Shown: positions 1-6,921, counted from the first letter of the stretch. The stretch: 14,600 bases of DNA from Lutibacter sp. (GCF_021647475.1 NZ_JAKIUR010000061.1:1-14600), one strand, 5' to 3'. The notes: a model not told the origin generated them from the letters alone. Made by a program: numbers and translations.

Positions 1-1
1 A

Positions 2-121
2 TTTTGTTTTAGGATTAATCGTTCTCAATTTAAGGAAAACATATTTCATAAAACAATTAGTAGAATGGTAGAAAGTAAACCTATTTACCAAAATCAAATA
101 AAACAGATACTAAGTGTATAA
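2..121 (+). CDS. 3' end of an IS1595-type (ISXO2-like) transposase, partial at the left edge
   Basis: An open frame enters from the left edge and stops at 119-121. The visible 39 residues include FCFRINRSQFKENIF followed by RMVESKPIYQ. This resembles the end of ISXO2-like DDE transposases (IS1595 family), which close with an F-x-[FY]-R-[IF]-N-R motif and a short helix ending near R-M-V. No catalytic residues are inside the window, so the call rests on this terminal motif alone. No terminal inverted repeat can be found between the stop and the next coding frame, where an intact element should have one, so the element's right end may be deleted or recombined. A chance open frame is possible but less likely given the motif. 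Confidence 0.55.
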   Translation, partial: FCFRINRSQFKENIFHKTISRMVESKPIYQNQIKQILSV

Positions 122-1274
122 CTCAATTAATTTAATTCAATTAGACTGTTCTGAAAACCAAATAAATAGTTTAGATATAACAAGTAATTCAGCACTAACT
201 GTTTTTTCATGTCATAGTAATACTCCATTAAATAGTTTAAACATAAAAAATGGTAATAACACCGCAATTACAACTTTTTATGCAAATTACAATCCAAATC
301 TTAGTTGTATTGCAGTAGATAACCCTTCTTGGAGTTCTGCAAACTGGACGGAAGTAGATAGTCAGACAAGTTTTAGTGATAATTGTACAAATAATGATAT
401 AGATGGAGATTCTATTTTAAATGAAAATGATATCTGTCCTAACACACCAGCAGGAGAAACCGTGGATGCTAATGGTTGTTCTAGTTCTCAATTAGATGAT
501 GACAATGATGGTGTAATGAATAATTTAGATTTATGCCCAAGTACTCCAACTGGGGTAACCGTGGATGCTAATGGATGTTTTTACTTACCTGAAAATAATT
601 TTAACCTTTTAGTAACAAGTGAAACGTGTCCTAATAAAAATAATGGTCAATTGGTTATTTCTGCCAATGAAACCCACGATTATGTTGCAAGTATTAATGC
701 AACAACTTATACCTTTACAACCACCAAAACAATCACAGATTTACAACCTGGAAACTATACTGTTTGTATTACTGTAACAGGGGTAACCTTTGAACAATGT
801 TATAATATTACTATAGAAGAAGGAACTACCGTTTCAGGTAAATCGAGTGTTAAACAAAACAAAGCAACCATTGAAATGGATAGAGGCACTCCTCCCTTTA
901 AAGTTTTTGTAAATAAAAATGAAGTACTAAACACCAACAACTTAATATTTTCTGTAGATGTAAAACATGGAGATTTGTTAGAGGTAAAAACAGCGAAGGA
1001 ATGTGAAGGCATTTATTTAAAAGCTATAAATTTAATTGACGGTATTGTAGCTTATCCGAATCCAACTAATGGTAAATTTGGAATTTCATTACCAAATACA
1101 TTAAAGGAGATTACCATAGAACTATACACTATTGGTTCGCAACTAATTTCTAAGAAAACATATCCCGTATATAATGGTAAAGTACAATTAAGTTTAGAAA
1201 ACCAACCATCAGGAGTATATGTAGCCAAAATAAACATGGAAACTCCAATTCACGTTAATATTATAAAACAATAA
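114..1274 (+). CDS. N-terminally truncated secreted LRR / thrombospondin-type-3 / T9SS type A sorting-domain protein
   Basis: The reading frame opens after a stop at 69-71, and the first usable start is a GTG at 114. There is no signal peptide, which a T9SS cargo needs, and the first residues (about 3-47) are already in the middle of bacteroidetal leucine-rich repeats (LIQLDCSENQ, then LTVFSCHSN). The 5' part is therefore missing, replaced by the transposase end that overlaps positions 114-121. Order along the protein: LRRs 3-50; two TSP3-like calcium-binding repeats around 95-122 and 128-155, each with D-x-D-x-D/DG acidic runs, CP.TP.G and VDANGC; a beta-rich spacer domain about 163-245 of the type often seen before flavobacterial sorting domains; and a T9SS type A C-terminal domain about 312-386 (AYPNPTNGKF, then PSGVYVAKI and a basic end). 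Full-length relatives would be exported and attached at the cell surface. As it stands the product is probably not secreted, so this is best read as a pseudogene unless the 5' part lies beyond a misjoin. Confidence 0.8.
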   Translation: MYNSINLIQLDCSENQINSLDITSNSALTVFSCHSNTPLNSLNIKNGNNTAITTFYANYNPNLSCIAVDNPSWSSANWTEVDSQTSFSDNCTNNDIDGDSILNENDICPNTPAGETVDANGCSSSQLDDDNDGVMNNLDLCPSTPTGVTVDANGCFYLPENNFNLLVTSETCPNKNNGQLVISANETHDYVASINATTYTFTTTKTITDLQPGNYTVCITVTGVTFEQCYNITIEEGTTVSGKSSVKQNKATIEMDRGTPPFKVFVNKNEVLNTNNLIFSVDVKHGDLLEVKTAKECEGIYLKAINLIDGIVAYPNPTNGKFGISLPNTLKEITIELYTIGSQLISKKTYPVYNGKVQLSLENQPSGVYVAKINMETPIHVNIIKQ

Positions 1275-1276
1275 TT

Positions 1277-1990
1277 ATGAAAAAATATAGCTATATAATC
1301 TTTTTTGCAGTAACACTTTGGTCTTGTGGCGGTGGCGGAGGAGGTGGAAATACACCCACTCCTACACCAACGGTAGAAAATAAAGCACCAAGTATTCCTG
1401 TTTTAACAACACCAACTAATAATAAACTATGTATTGATAATGCACTTACTTTTGAATGGAATACCTCCACGGATCCAGAAAATAATGCCATAACTTATCA
1501 AATACAAGTGGCTACAAATATTAATTTTTCATCTATTGTTGAAACAAAAACAACATCTTCAACCAATATATCAATATCCTTAGAAAAAGGAATTGCCTAT
1601 TACTGGAGAGTAAAGGCAATAGATAGTAAAAGTGCTTCTAGTAATTATTCCTCTGTGTTTAATTTTTATACTGAAGGAACTGGGGTAATAAATCACCTAC
1701 CATTTTCACCAGAATTGGTAAATCCTACTTTAAACGCTATAGAACAAAATGCAACGGTAACCTTACAATGGAATGGTAGCGATGCAGATACTTCTGATAG
1801 TTTAACTTATGATGTGTATTTTGGAATGTTAAATCCACCAACAGAAAATGAAAAAGTAAGTGCAAACCAAGTAGAAAGTAATTTTACTACTAGTTTAAAT
1901 TCAACTACAGAATATTATTGGAGAATTGTTGTGAAAGATAATAATGGAGGTGAAACTATTGGTCAAGTTTGGAATTTTAAAACGGACTGA
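1277..1990 (+). CDS. Surface-exposed-type lipoprotein with two fibronectin-type-III-like domains
   Basis: The 237-residue product starts with a lipoprotein signal peptide (MKKYSYIIFFAVTLWSCGGG). The lipobox is LWSC with Cys17 as the lipidation site. It is followed at once by seven glycines, then a PTPTPT linker. In Bacteroidota such post-Cys tracts are associated with sorting to the outer leaflet, though acidic ones are the better-studied kind. Two related beta-sandwich domains follow, about 38-133 and 140-237. Each has a P..P.L..P opening, a strand with L.F/LQWN.S.D, and a closing YYWR[VI].[AV]KD[SN].....V[FW]NF motif, which is the usual pattern of FnIII-like modules in flavobacterial lipoproteins. 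The ATG lies 2 bp after the upstream stop, so the two genes were probably one transcription unit. If IS damage removed the upstream promoter, this gene's expression may be changed. A binding or scaffolding role is likely; no enzymatic motif is seen. Confidence 0.75.
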   Translation: MKKYSYIIFFAVTLWSCGGGGGGGNTPTPTPTVENKAPSIPVLTTPTNNKLCIDNALTFEWNTSTDPENNAITYQIQVATNINFSSIVETKTTSSTNISISLEKGIAYYWRVKAIDSKSASSNYSSVFNFYTEGTGVINHLPFSPELVNPTLNAIEQNATVTLQWNGSDADTSDSLTYDVYFGMLNPPTENEKVSANQVESNFTTSLNSTTEYYWRIVVKDNNGGETIGQVWNFKTD

Positions 1991-2014
1991 TAAATAACAT
2001 CTTATTTTAAAACT

Positions 2015-2046
2015 AAAAGCGTAAAATTAATTTTTACGCTTTTTTT
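2015..2046 (+). terminator. Intrinsic terminator after the lipoprotein gene (copy 1)
   Basis: AAAAGCGTAAAA (2015-2026) pairs perfectly with TTTTACGCTTTT (2032-2043) across a 5-nt loop and runs into a T tract. It starts 24 bp after the lipoprotein stop. A-rich on the left and T-rich on the right, it could work in both directions. A second copy with flanking sequence lies at 2949-2980. Confidence 0.8.
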
Positions 2047-2098
2047 ATACTTTAAAATCTAATTTGTATGCCCGTAATTAGTAATAATAAAGAACACC

Positions 2099-2205
2099 GT
2101 CATGCTGAACTCGTTTCAGCATCTCATTTCCGTTTAATAACTCGTGTTTTATTGAATACAACCCTGAAACAAGCTCGCCTGCTACTGGCAGGTTCAAAGT
2201 AACTG
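2099..2205. repeat. Long imperfect palindromic repeat, GTCATGCTGAAC type
   Basis: The left arm (2099-2119, GTCATGCTGAACTCGTTTCAG) pairs imperfectly with the right arm (about 2162-2205, CCTGAAACAAGCT ... GGTTCAAAGTAACTGAC). The right arm is interrupted by a small GC-rich hairpin, CCTGC-N5-GCAGG (2179-2193). A cleaner member of the same family is at 12269-12346, and a collapsed one at 6971-7015 (CTGAACCTGC / GCAGGTTCAG). The GC content of these arms is far above the surroundings. This fits a family of non-autonomous palindromic elements, with one palindrome nested inside another. Confidence 0.65.
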
Positions 2206-2285
2206 ACGTTATGTAACGTTACGGATAAATGAACTACCTCGACGCAAGCATACGAGGTATCAAATAGGAAATTCCTTTTTTATTT

Positions 2286-2300
2286 CGACGCAGAGCGTCG
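2286..2300. repeat. Short GC-rich perfect hairpin CGACGC-AGA-GCGTCG
   Basis: This is a 6-bp perfect stem with a 3-nt loop in block A, downstream of a CCTCG-N11-CGAGG hairpin (about 2238-2258). Block B lacks both, so they are an extra module inserted into block A or lost from block B. Confidence 0.5.
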
Positions 2301-2464
2301 GGGAATTAAACCCAAAAAACAATTAAAACCCGTTGTGCATTATGATAAAATTTCGTCAATTCGAGTGAATTTTAGCCTCTTTAGGCTTAAAATTAGTATC
2401 GAGAATAGGTTTTTTACTTAAAGACAACCGTTCTAAATACCATTTTTTATCAAAAATTACCCAA

Positions 2465-2892
2465 ACAGGCGTAACAACCAAAGTTCAACCTAAAAATTTA
2501 CTTTAAATAACTGAAAATCAAAATGTCATTGCGAAAATTATAAACGTAGTGCAGTAATTTGAAGCAATCTTTTCATAAAAATGAGATTGCTTCTTCTTTT
2601 CGTTGCTCTTCAATCATCGCAATGACGCAGACTATTGATTTTTAGCTCTGTAATTATTTTCTTATATAGAACTGGCTTAACAACCAAAGTTCGACCTAAA
2701 AATTTACTTTAAATAACTGAAAATCAAAATGTCATTGCGAAAATTATAAACGTAGTGCAGTAATTTGAAGCAATCTTTTCATAAAAATGAGATTGCTTCT
2801 TCTTTTCGTTGCTCTTCAATCATCGCAATGTCGCAGACTATTGATTTTTAACTCGGTATTTATTTTCTTATATCGAACTGGCGTAACAATAA
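2465..2892 (+). repeat. 206-bp tandem duplication (two copies plus a partial third)
   Basis: ACAGGCGTAACAACCAAAG (from 2465) recurs as ACTGGCTTAACAACCAAAG at 2671 and as ACTGGCGTAACAA at 2877, giving a period of 206 bp. The two full copies are nearly identical, including the internal palindrome whose arms GTCATTGCGA (2525-2534) and TCGCAATGAC (2617-2626) enclose a second perfect stem, GAAGCAATCT (2561-2570) / AGATTGCTTC (2584-2593). The second copy has one arm mutation (TCGCAATGTC). Block B carries only the first ~130 bp of a single unit. Confidence 0.8.
2525..2626. repeat. Palindromic repeat, GTCATTGCGA type (copies at 2525-2626, 2731-2832; truncated at 7267-7336)
   Basis: The outer 10-bp arms and inner 10-bp arms are both perfect in the first copy, giving a 102-bp two-tier hairpin. 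The same design, GTCATTGCGA...GAAGCAATC...GATTGCTTC...TCGCAATGAC, is common between genes in Bacteroidota (from memory, not searched). The block B copy stops at the inner right arm, and its outer right arm is missing. Confidence 0.7.
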
Positions 2893-2948
2893 GTTTAAAA
2901 AGTCAAAATGAACAACGAGTAATTAAAATAACAGCTAATATTAAAACT

Positions 2949-2980
2949 AAAAGCGTAAAATTAATTTTTACGCTTTTTTT
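2949..2980 (+). terminator. Second copy of the lipoprotein-gene terminator
   Basis: The 12-bp stem (2949-2960 / 2966-2977), 5-nt loop and T tract match the copy at 2015-2046. The matching sequence extends upstream (TTAAAACT) and downstream (ATACTT-Y-AAAATCTAATT), about 55-60 bp in all. No gene lies directly upstream of this copy; it follows the 206-bp tandem repeat. It insulates the four-gene cassette from read-through. Confidence 0.65.
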
Positions 2981-3079
2981 TATACTTCAAAATCTAATTA
3001 TCATTAGAATTATTGCTTTTTATATAATTAGAAGTCGTTTTTCATAAGTTTTTTAAAATATTAATTTTCTATACTATCA

Positions 3080-3107
3080 TTGTTAAATATTTATTGATAT
3101 AAGTTTT
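3080..3107 (+). promoter_or_regulatory. Candidate promoter for the four-gene cassette
   Basis: TTG (3080-3082), 17 nt, then TAAGTTTT (3100-3107), one mismatch from the bacteroidetal -7 element TAnnTTTG. The start codon is ~100 bp downstream, and the leader contains a 7-bp hairpin ATACTTC / GAAGTAT (3164-3170 / 3181-3187). In such AT-rich sequence a chance match is quite possible. Confidence 0.3.
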
Positions 3108-3204
3108 TTTTTATTAAAAAATTAAAAATCCAATAAATAAAAGGCTCAAACTTTAGTTAATACATACTTCTATGAGCAAAGAAGTATAAAAAAATAATTT
3201 AATT

Positions 3205-3708
3205 ATGAACAAACGAATATTAAACATCATCACATCTAGTGTTATGTTTCTAGCTTTTTTTATGACATGGGTCAAAGCATTTGGCTTTGGAGGATCAGCA
3301 TTTGACGCCTTAATAAAAATTTTCAAAAATATAAAATTTATTGAAAAAGAACCATCACTTATTCTTGGCATCTTAGTATTAATATTTCCTATTTCTGCAA
3401 TAATTATTTTTGTTAAATACTCAAAAAATAAAATCACAAAAAATCAAGTAAAAAGTTTAGAATTCGTAAAAAAATTACCTTTAGTTTTTATCATTTTTAT
3501 TGCTATTTACCTATCCATAAAAATTGATAGAAATTATTTACGATTTTTTAAAAGTAGTGATATTGTAGATATAATTGGAATAGGCTTAATTCTTACCCTA
3601 ATTTCTTCTATCGTTTTATTTATAGATAAAACAGAAGTATTAACTACCCATAATAATTCGAAAAATAAAATAACCGTAGAAAATAATGAAAATATAAATA
3701 AATTATGA
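3205..3708 (+). CDS. Four-helix integral membrane protein of unknown function (cassette gene 1)
   Basis: I do not recognise this 167-residue protein. Four hydrophobic segments are visible at about 7-27, 50-72, 88-106 and 120-143. A short, lysine-rich tail follows (about 144-167, with many Asn and Lys), probably cytoplasmic. Between helices 1 and 2 is a loop with FGFGGSAFDALIKIF. A first helix ending in a Trp and then a Gly/Phe-rich F-G-x-x-x-S-x-F-D motif is seen in many small uncharacterised bacterial membrane proteins. No catalytic motif stands out. Its TGA stop overlaps the next start codon as ATGA (3705-3708), so translation of the two is probably coupled. Start choice: ATG after AATTTAATT, with no in-frame alternative giving a better N-terminus. 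It is probably the membrane partner of the secreted protein encoded next. Confidence 0.7.
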   Translation: MNKRILNIITSSVMFLAFFMTWVKAFGFGGSAFDALIKIFKNIKFIEKEPSLILGILVLIFPISAIIIFVKYSKNKITKNQVKSLEFVKKLPLVFIIFIAIYLSIKIDRNYLRFFKSSDIVDIIGIGLILTLISSIVLFIDKTEVLTTHNNSKNKITVENNENINKL

Positions 3709-5147
3709 AAAAACTATTCTTGATAATTCTGATGAGTCCATTTTCAATGGTATTCGCTCAAAACGCTGCTCTTACTACAGAAGTTTCTTCACGAAATGGA
3801 ACTATTTATTTTAATGGCAACCTGTATAGTGGTGAACTTTATAAATACAATGAAAATGCTAAAACGGCCTGTAATTGTACAATGAAGGCAATCTATAAAA
3901 ATGGAAAACTAAATGGAAAATATCAATCTTGGTACGTAACTGGACAACAAAAACAACTTAATAATTATGTTACTGGGAAAAAAAATGGAAACCAAATTTC
4001 TTGGAGACCAAACGGAATCAAAGAGTCAGAGGAAAAATATTTACATGATAAACTTATTGAAAAAAAGGAATACTATCTTTCTGGAAATTTAAAATCTTAT
4101 CTTAAATATAACCCTGAAAACACCAATATAATTTATAACAAGTCTCTTTTTGATAATGGAATTGTTAAGAAAGAAACTAATTATAAAAGCAATATTAAAG
4201 AGGGTGAATTTTTAGAAAACTTCTTAACGGGTAAAACCTATAAAAAAATTACCTATAAAAATGGCAATGAGATTAAAAAATTGATTTATGATGAAGATGG
4301 TTCTCTTGTAGAAAGTCTATTACCAACTAGTAATCAAAATCATTTCGAAATAAATAAATTCGAGAATGGTAAAACCAAATTAAAAGGTTTCTACACAAAA
4401 GCATTTAAAAAAGATAGCATTTGGGCAACTTTTGATAATCAAGGGAATAAATTGGAAGATATTAGATATAACTCTGATAAAATTATTAGTGAAGGCAAGT
4501 ATTTAAACAACCAAAAAAATGGAATATGGAAATTCTATTTAAAAGATGGTGTTTCACAAAAAAATATTACCTATAAATCAGGAGCTATAATAGAAACAAA
4601 AATATTTAAAATGAATCATCTTTTATCAAATCATTTTAAAGCTACTGATGAGGTTGCTTTATTTGAATATGTAAATAAAAAAGGAACCAAAGAAAATATT
4701 GTACTATCATCAGATCAATCATTTACTAAAGAAGCAAAATTTAAATATATATTGGGGACAATTGCTAGATCTTTTTTAGAAAAAATGAGGATGATGAAAC
4801 AAAGTGAATTTAATGAAAACACTTTAGTATCTAAAATAATTAATATTAATAATATTTATGTAACATATACCTCAAGTAGCATAAAAAACAAATATGCAGC
4901 TGGTTATATAACTGCTTATGATGCATACATTCATTTTAATTTAATAATGAGAGATGCGGAAAATAACAAAATATTTTCCAAATCATATAAAATGAATAAA
5001 TCTGGAAAACTTCTTAATTCAATATTAAATAATGCTGTCCAAACTTATTCTAGAACAAAAAAAGCTTCATTTTTTAGTGCCTTAAAAAGCATTAAATTTA
5101 AGAAGTTCTTTAAAAAATATTTTCCTATCAATAAAAAAATAAACTAA
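3705..5147 (+). CDS. Secreted MORN-type (YwqK-like) repeat protein with a distinct C-terminal domain (cassette gene 2)
   Basis: The 480-residue product begins with a signal peptide (MKKLFLIILMSPFSMVFAQ), likely cleaved after Ala18 or so. Residues about 60-300 contain degenerate MORN_2-type repeats: YKNGKLNGKYQSWY, VTGKKNGNQISWRPNG, YLSGNLKSYLKYN, FENGKTKLKGFY and YLNNQKNGIWKFYLKDG. Automatic pipelines often call these 'toxin-antitoxin system YwqK family antitoxin'. No toxin is visible here and the protein is exported, so I would not accept that label. Residues about 310-480 form a separate region ending in a basic stretch (KSIKFKKFFKKYFPINKK). Its core, around ITAYDAYIHFNLIMRDAENNKIFSKSY, looks like an alpha/beta fold in which a conserved secreted domain might lie; I cannot name it. 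It overlaps gene 1 by 4 bp and precedes gene 3 by 5 bp, so it is in an operon. Confidence 0.7.
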   Translation: MKKLFLIILMSPFSMVFAQNAALTTEVSSRNGTIYFNGNLYSGELYKYNENAKTACNCTMKAIYKNGKLNGKYQSWYVTGQQKQLNNYVTGKKNGNQISWRPNGIKESEEKYLHDKLIEKKEYYLSGNLKSYLKYNPENTNIIYNKSLFDNGIVKKETNYKSNIKEGEFLENFLTGKTYKKITYKNGNEIKKLIYDEDGSLVESLLPTSNQNHFEINKFENGKTKLKGFYTKAFKKDSIWATFDNQGNKLEDIRYNSDKIISEGKYLNNQKNGIWKFYLKDGVSQKNITYKSGAIIETKIFKMNHLLSNHFKATDEVALFEYVNKKGTKENIVLSSDQSFTKEAKFKYILGTIARSFLEKMRMMKQSEFNENTLVSKIININNIYVTYTSSSIKNKYAAGYITAYDAYIHFNLIMRDAENNKIFSKSYKMNKSGKLLNSILNNAVQTYSRTKKASFFSALKSIKFKKFFKKYFPINKKIN

Positions 5148-5152
5148 TTATT

Positions 5153-6442
5153 ATGAAAAAAAATTATTTATCAAATTTAGAAAATAAATATTATTACGGT
5201 ATATCTAGAACTTTTTGGCACTTTTTGGCTGCTATTGCAGTTATTGGCTTTATTGTGGGTATTGGTATTGTTGGATGGAGCTATTTCCCTCCATCTAAAA
5301 AAGAGGTTACTAAAGCTTTAAAACCTCCAAAAGAAGCATATCCACAACAGGCAAACGTTAAATTAAATGAAATTTTAAATGCCTTGCCCAAGGATAAAGT
5401 GAAAATTGAAAAAATTAAAAATATATCTATTAACAATACCCAAAAGACAGAACGCTCAATATCAGATTCCAAAAGAGATACTACAGGGTTAAGTGATTTT
5501 GAAAAGCAAATAGCTAATCTCAAAAACACATTACCATTTAAAGATTTTCCAAAACTTTGGAGAGGAGAAGGATATTATACTTATCCAAGAGGAGAAGCTT
5601 TATATAAAATAAAAAAAAATGAATCCTATAGAAAATTTGTTATGACTTCTCCAGGAATAATATCAAAAATTGAAAATCGTACAGATAAAAATGGGTTTAA
5701 ATCCTATAAAAATAAAGCTGAATTAGTTAAAAGATATAATCAGATTTTAGAACTTATCGATAAAAAAAATCGTAATAAAATTATTTATTCATTAACATCT
5801 TTTAAAAATAGAAATTTTGAAAAAACAATCAAATCTTTAAATTTACTAAGAAATCTTTCAAAGATATATGAAAAAAATAAAATTATAAACGCTTTCAAAA
5901 AGAATAGAAACTTTTTAAGAAACAATCCCAATGATGGCATTGATATATTGATATTTGAAATTAATGTACTACAAAGCTTTGCTAAGGAAGAAAGATATTC
6001 TGCGTCTAACATTATACAATATGAATATGTGAATTACTATAACAACAATTTAGGGGGTATAAAAGAAAATACTTTAAACTTTATTCCTTTTTTAAAAAAG
6101 ATTGATATAGCTAAACAGTCAATTGCTTTGAATTATTATTATGAAATTTATAGATCAAAAAACGTAAATAGAAGACACCAAATTCAACAAATTGATGCAA
6201 ATTATAATCAATTGTTAAGGAAAATTGATTCTGATTATAATAAATCTCAATTAATGGCTGAATCGGAGTTCCAAATTAAAAAAGAAAAAAAATCAAGATG
6301 GAGATTTGATAGTTTTAAAATTATAGGAGCGGCTTTAGGAACAATTTTACTAATAACCTTAATACTTCTTTTACTTTCAATGATTAGAAATATAAATAAA
6401 TTGGCACAAGCAATGCTTGACAATAATAAAAACAGACCATAA
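5153..6442 (+). CDS. Two-helix membrane-anchored protein with a large charged middle region (cassette gene 3)
   Basis: I do not recognise this 429-residue protein. A first transmembrane helix lies at about 21-45 (FWHFLAAIAVIGFIVGIGIV, then GWSYFPP) and a second at about 389-411, before a short polar tail. With the basic N-terminus inside, the ~340-residue middle would face the periplasm. That middle is rich in Lys, Asn and Ile. It has a Pro/Lys linker (47-70), an aromatic patch WRGEGYYTYPRGEALY near 137-152, and long helical stretches that look coiled-coil-prone near the second helix (HQIQQIDANYNQLLRKIDSD). A helix at each end with a long helical periplasmic part recalls membrane-spanning adaptor or chain-length-type proteins, but no signature of those families is present. 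It follows gene 2 by 5 bp and precedes gene 4 by 4 bp. Confidence 0.65.
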   Translation: MKKNYLSNLENKYYYGISRTFWHFLAAIAVIGFIVGIGIVGWSYFPPSKKEVTKALKPPKEAYPQQANVKLNEILNALPKDKVKIEKIKNISINNTQKTERSISDSKRDTTGLSDFEKQIANLKNTLPFKDFPKLWRGEGYYTYPRGEALYKIKKNESYRKFVMTSPGIISKIENRTDKNGFKSYKNKAELVKRYNQILELIDKKNRNKIIYSLTSFKNRNFEKTIKSLNLLRNLSKIYEKNKIINAFKKNRNFLRNNPNDGIDILIFEINVLQSFAKEERYSASNIIQYEYVNYYNNNLGGIKENTLNFIPFLKKIDIAKQSIALNYYYEIYRSKNVNRRHQIQQIDANYNQLLRKIDSDYNKSQLMAESEFQIKKEKKSRWRFDSFKIIGAALGTILLITLILLLLSMIRNINKLAQAMLDNNKNRP

Positions 6443-6446
6443 AAAA

Positions 6447-6857
6447 ATGAATGTAAATAAAGGAATTAGGTTTGTAATTGGAGGAGTTATTCTATATTTA
6501 ATATTACCTCGTCTTTTGTATTTTTTTGGTATTTATTTTATTCCAAGGTTTATTTTTTCAATAGGTGCTATAATTTTAATAATAATTGGCATTATTATTA
6601 TATTAAAAAACAAGAAAAAAAATGAATTATCCATTAGTAATATTCAAGATGATTCTAAAATCTACAATCAAAATTCATCAAACATAAATCAAAAACTCAT
6701 GAACAAAAAAATAAAATTTACTGGAAATTTTGGAGAATACTTTATTATATCATTAGGACTTATGCTCCTATCAATTATAACTTTTGGTCTTGCCACACCA
6801 TATTGGATGTATTGGTCACTTAAATATTTTTTTACAAGATTAGAAATTGTTGAATAA
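6447..6857 (+). CDS. Small integral membrane protein with a DUF898-like C-terminal segment (cassette gene 4)
   Basis: The start is taken at ATG 6447, 4 bp after the preceding stop. An in-frame TTG at 6417 would overlap gene 3 and add a polar, unlikely N-terminus. The 136 residues give two close helices at about 8-27 and 33-52 (FSIGAIILIIIGIIIIL), a polar Lys/Asn/Ser linker (54-87), and a C-terminal segment FTGNFGEYFIISLGLMLL followed by SIITFGLATPYWMYWSLKYFF. This resembles one repeat of DUF898 (YjgN-like) membrane proteins in the pattern F-x-G-x-x-x-E-Y-F, T-[FL]-G, PYW and [RK]YF. I judge that by eye; it is not certain. The short spacing makes it the last gene of the operon, and a hairpin follows. 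Confidence 0.65.
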   Translation: MNVNKGIRFVIGGVILYLILPRLLYFFGIYFIPRFIFSIGAIILIIIGIIIILKNKKKNELSISNIQDDSKIYNQNSSNINQKLMNKKIKFTGNFGEYFIISLGLMLLSIITFGLATPYWMYWSLKYFFTRLEIVE

Positions 6858-6871
6858 AATAATAAGTAAAC

Positions 6872-6909
6872 AAAATTAGCTTAGGACATAAGTGGCTCAA
6901 GCTAATTTT
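6872..6909 (+). terminator. Hairpin, probable terminator of the four-gene cassette
   Basis: AAAATTAGCTT (6872-6882) and AAGCTAATTTT (6899-6909) form a perfect 11-bp stem with a 16-nt loop, 15 bp after the last stop of the cassette. The T run is only the last four bases of the stem, so termination may be partial. Confidence 0.55.
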
Positions 6910-6921
6910 AAACTTATATAA

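Larger units (their letters stand above)
2067..2596 (+). repeat. Composite intergenic repeat block A (homologous to block B)
   Basis: This non-coding block begins TATGCCCGTAATTA (2067) and ends inside a GTCATTGCGA-type palindrome. Most of it recurs in the same orientation at about 6940-7336. Matching stretches are the first ~45 bp, the GACGTTATGTAA..TTACGGATAA stretch (about 2203-2229), and a nearly identical ~275 bp run (2321-2596 against 7064-7336). That run contains TTCGTCAATTCGAGTGAATT and a hairpin with arms ATTTTAGCC / GGCTTAAAAT. Block A has about 135 bp more than block B, in the region holding the interrupted GTCATGCTGAAC palindrome, CCTCG..CGAGG and CGACGC..GCGTCG hairpins. I see no protein-coding potential. 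It looks like a mosaic of several mobile palindromic repeats. Confidence 0.75.

Noticed and set aside
2465..2892. CRISPR-like array
   Set aside because: There are only two full units of 206 bp that are repetitive throughout, with no short repeats separated by unique spacers and no cas gene.
2787..3047. A plus-strand open frame of 86 codons in the repeat tract
   Set aside because: It is made of the 206-bp repeat and the second terminator copy; composition and position fit repeat DNA, and the first repeat unit does not keep the frame open in the same way.
3153..3437. A minus-strand open frame opposite cassette gene 1
   Set aside because: It is the shadow of a membrane protein with strong hydrophobic segments on the plus strand, and it has no start context of its own.
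3705..5147. Toxin-antitoxin module based on the YwqK-like repeats
   Set aside because: The protein is exported, is far longer than YwqK, and none of the neighbours looks like a toxin.
6417..6446. Longer N-terminus for cassette gene 4 from a TTG
   Set aside because: It would add ten polar residues inside the preceding gene, while the ATG at 6447 lies 4 bp after that gene's stop and begins a typical membrane protein.
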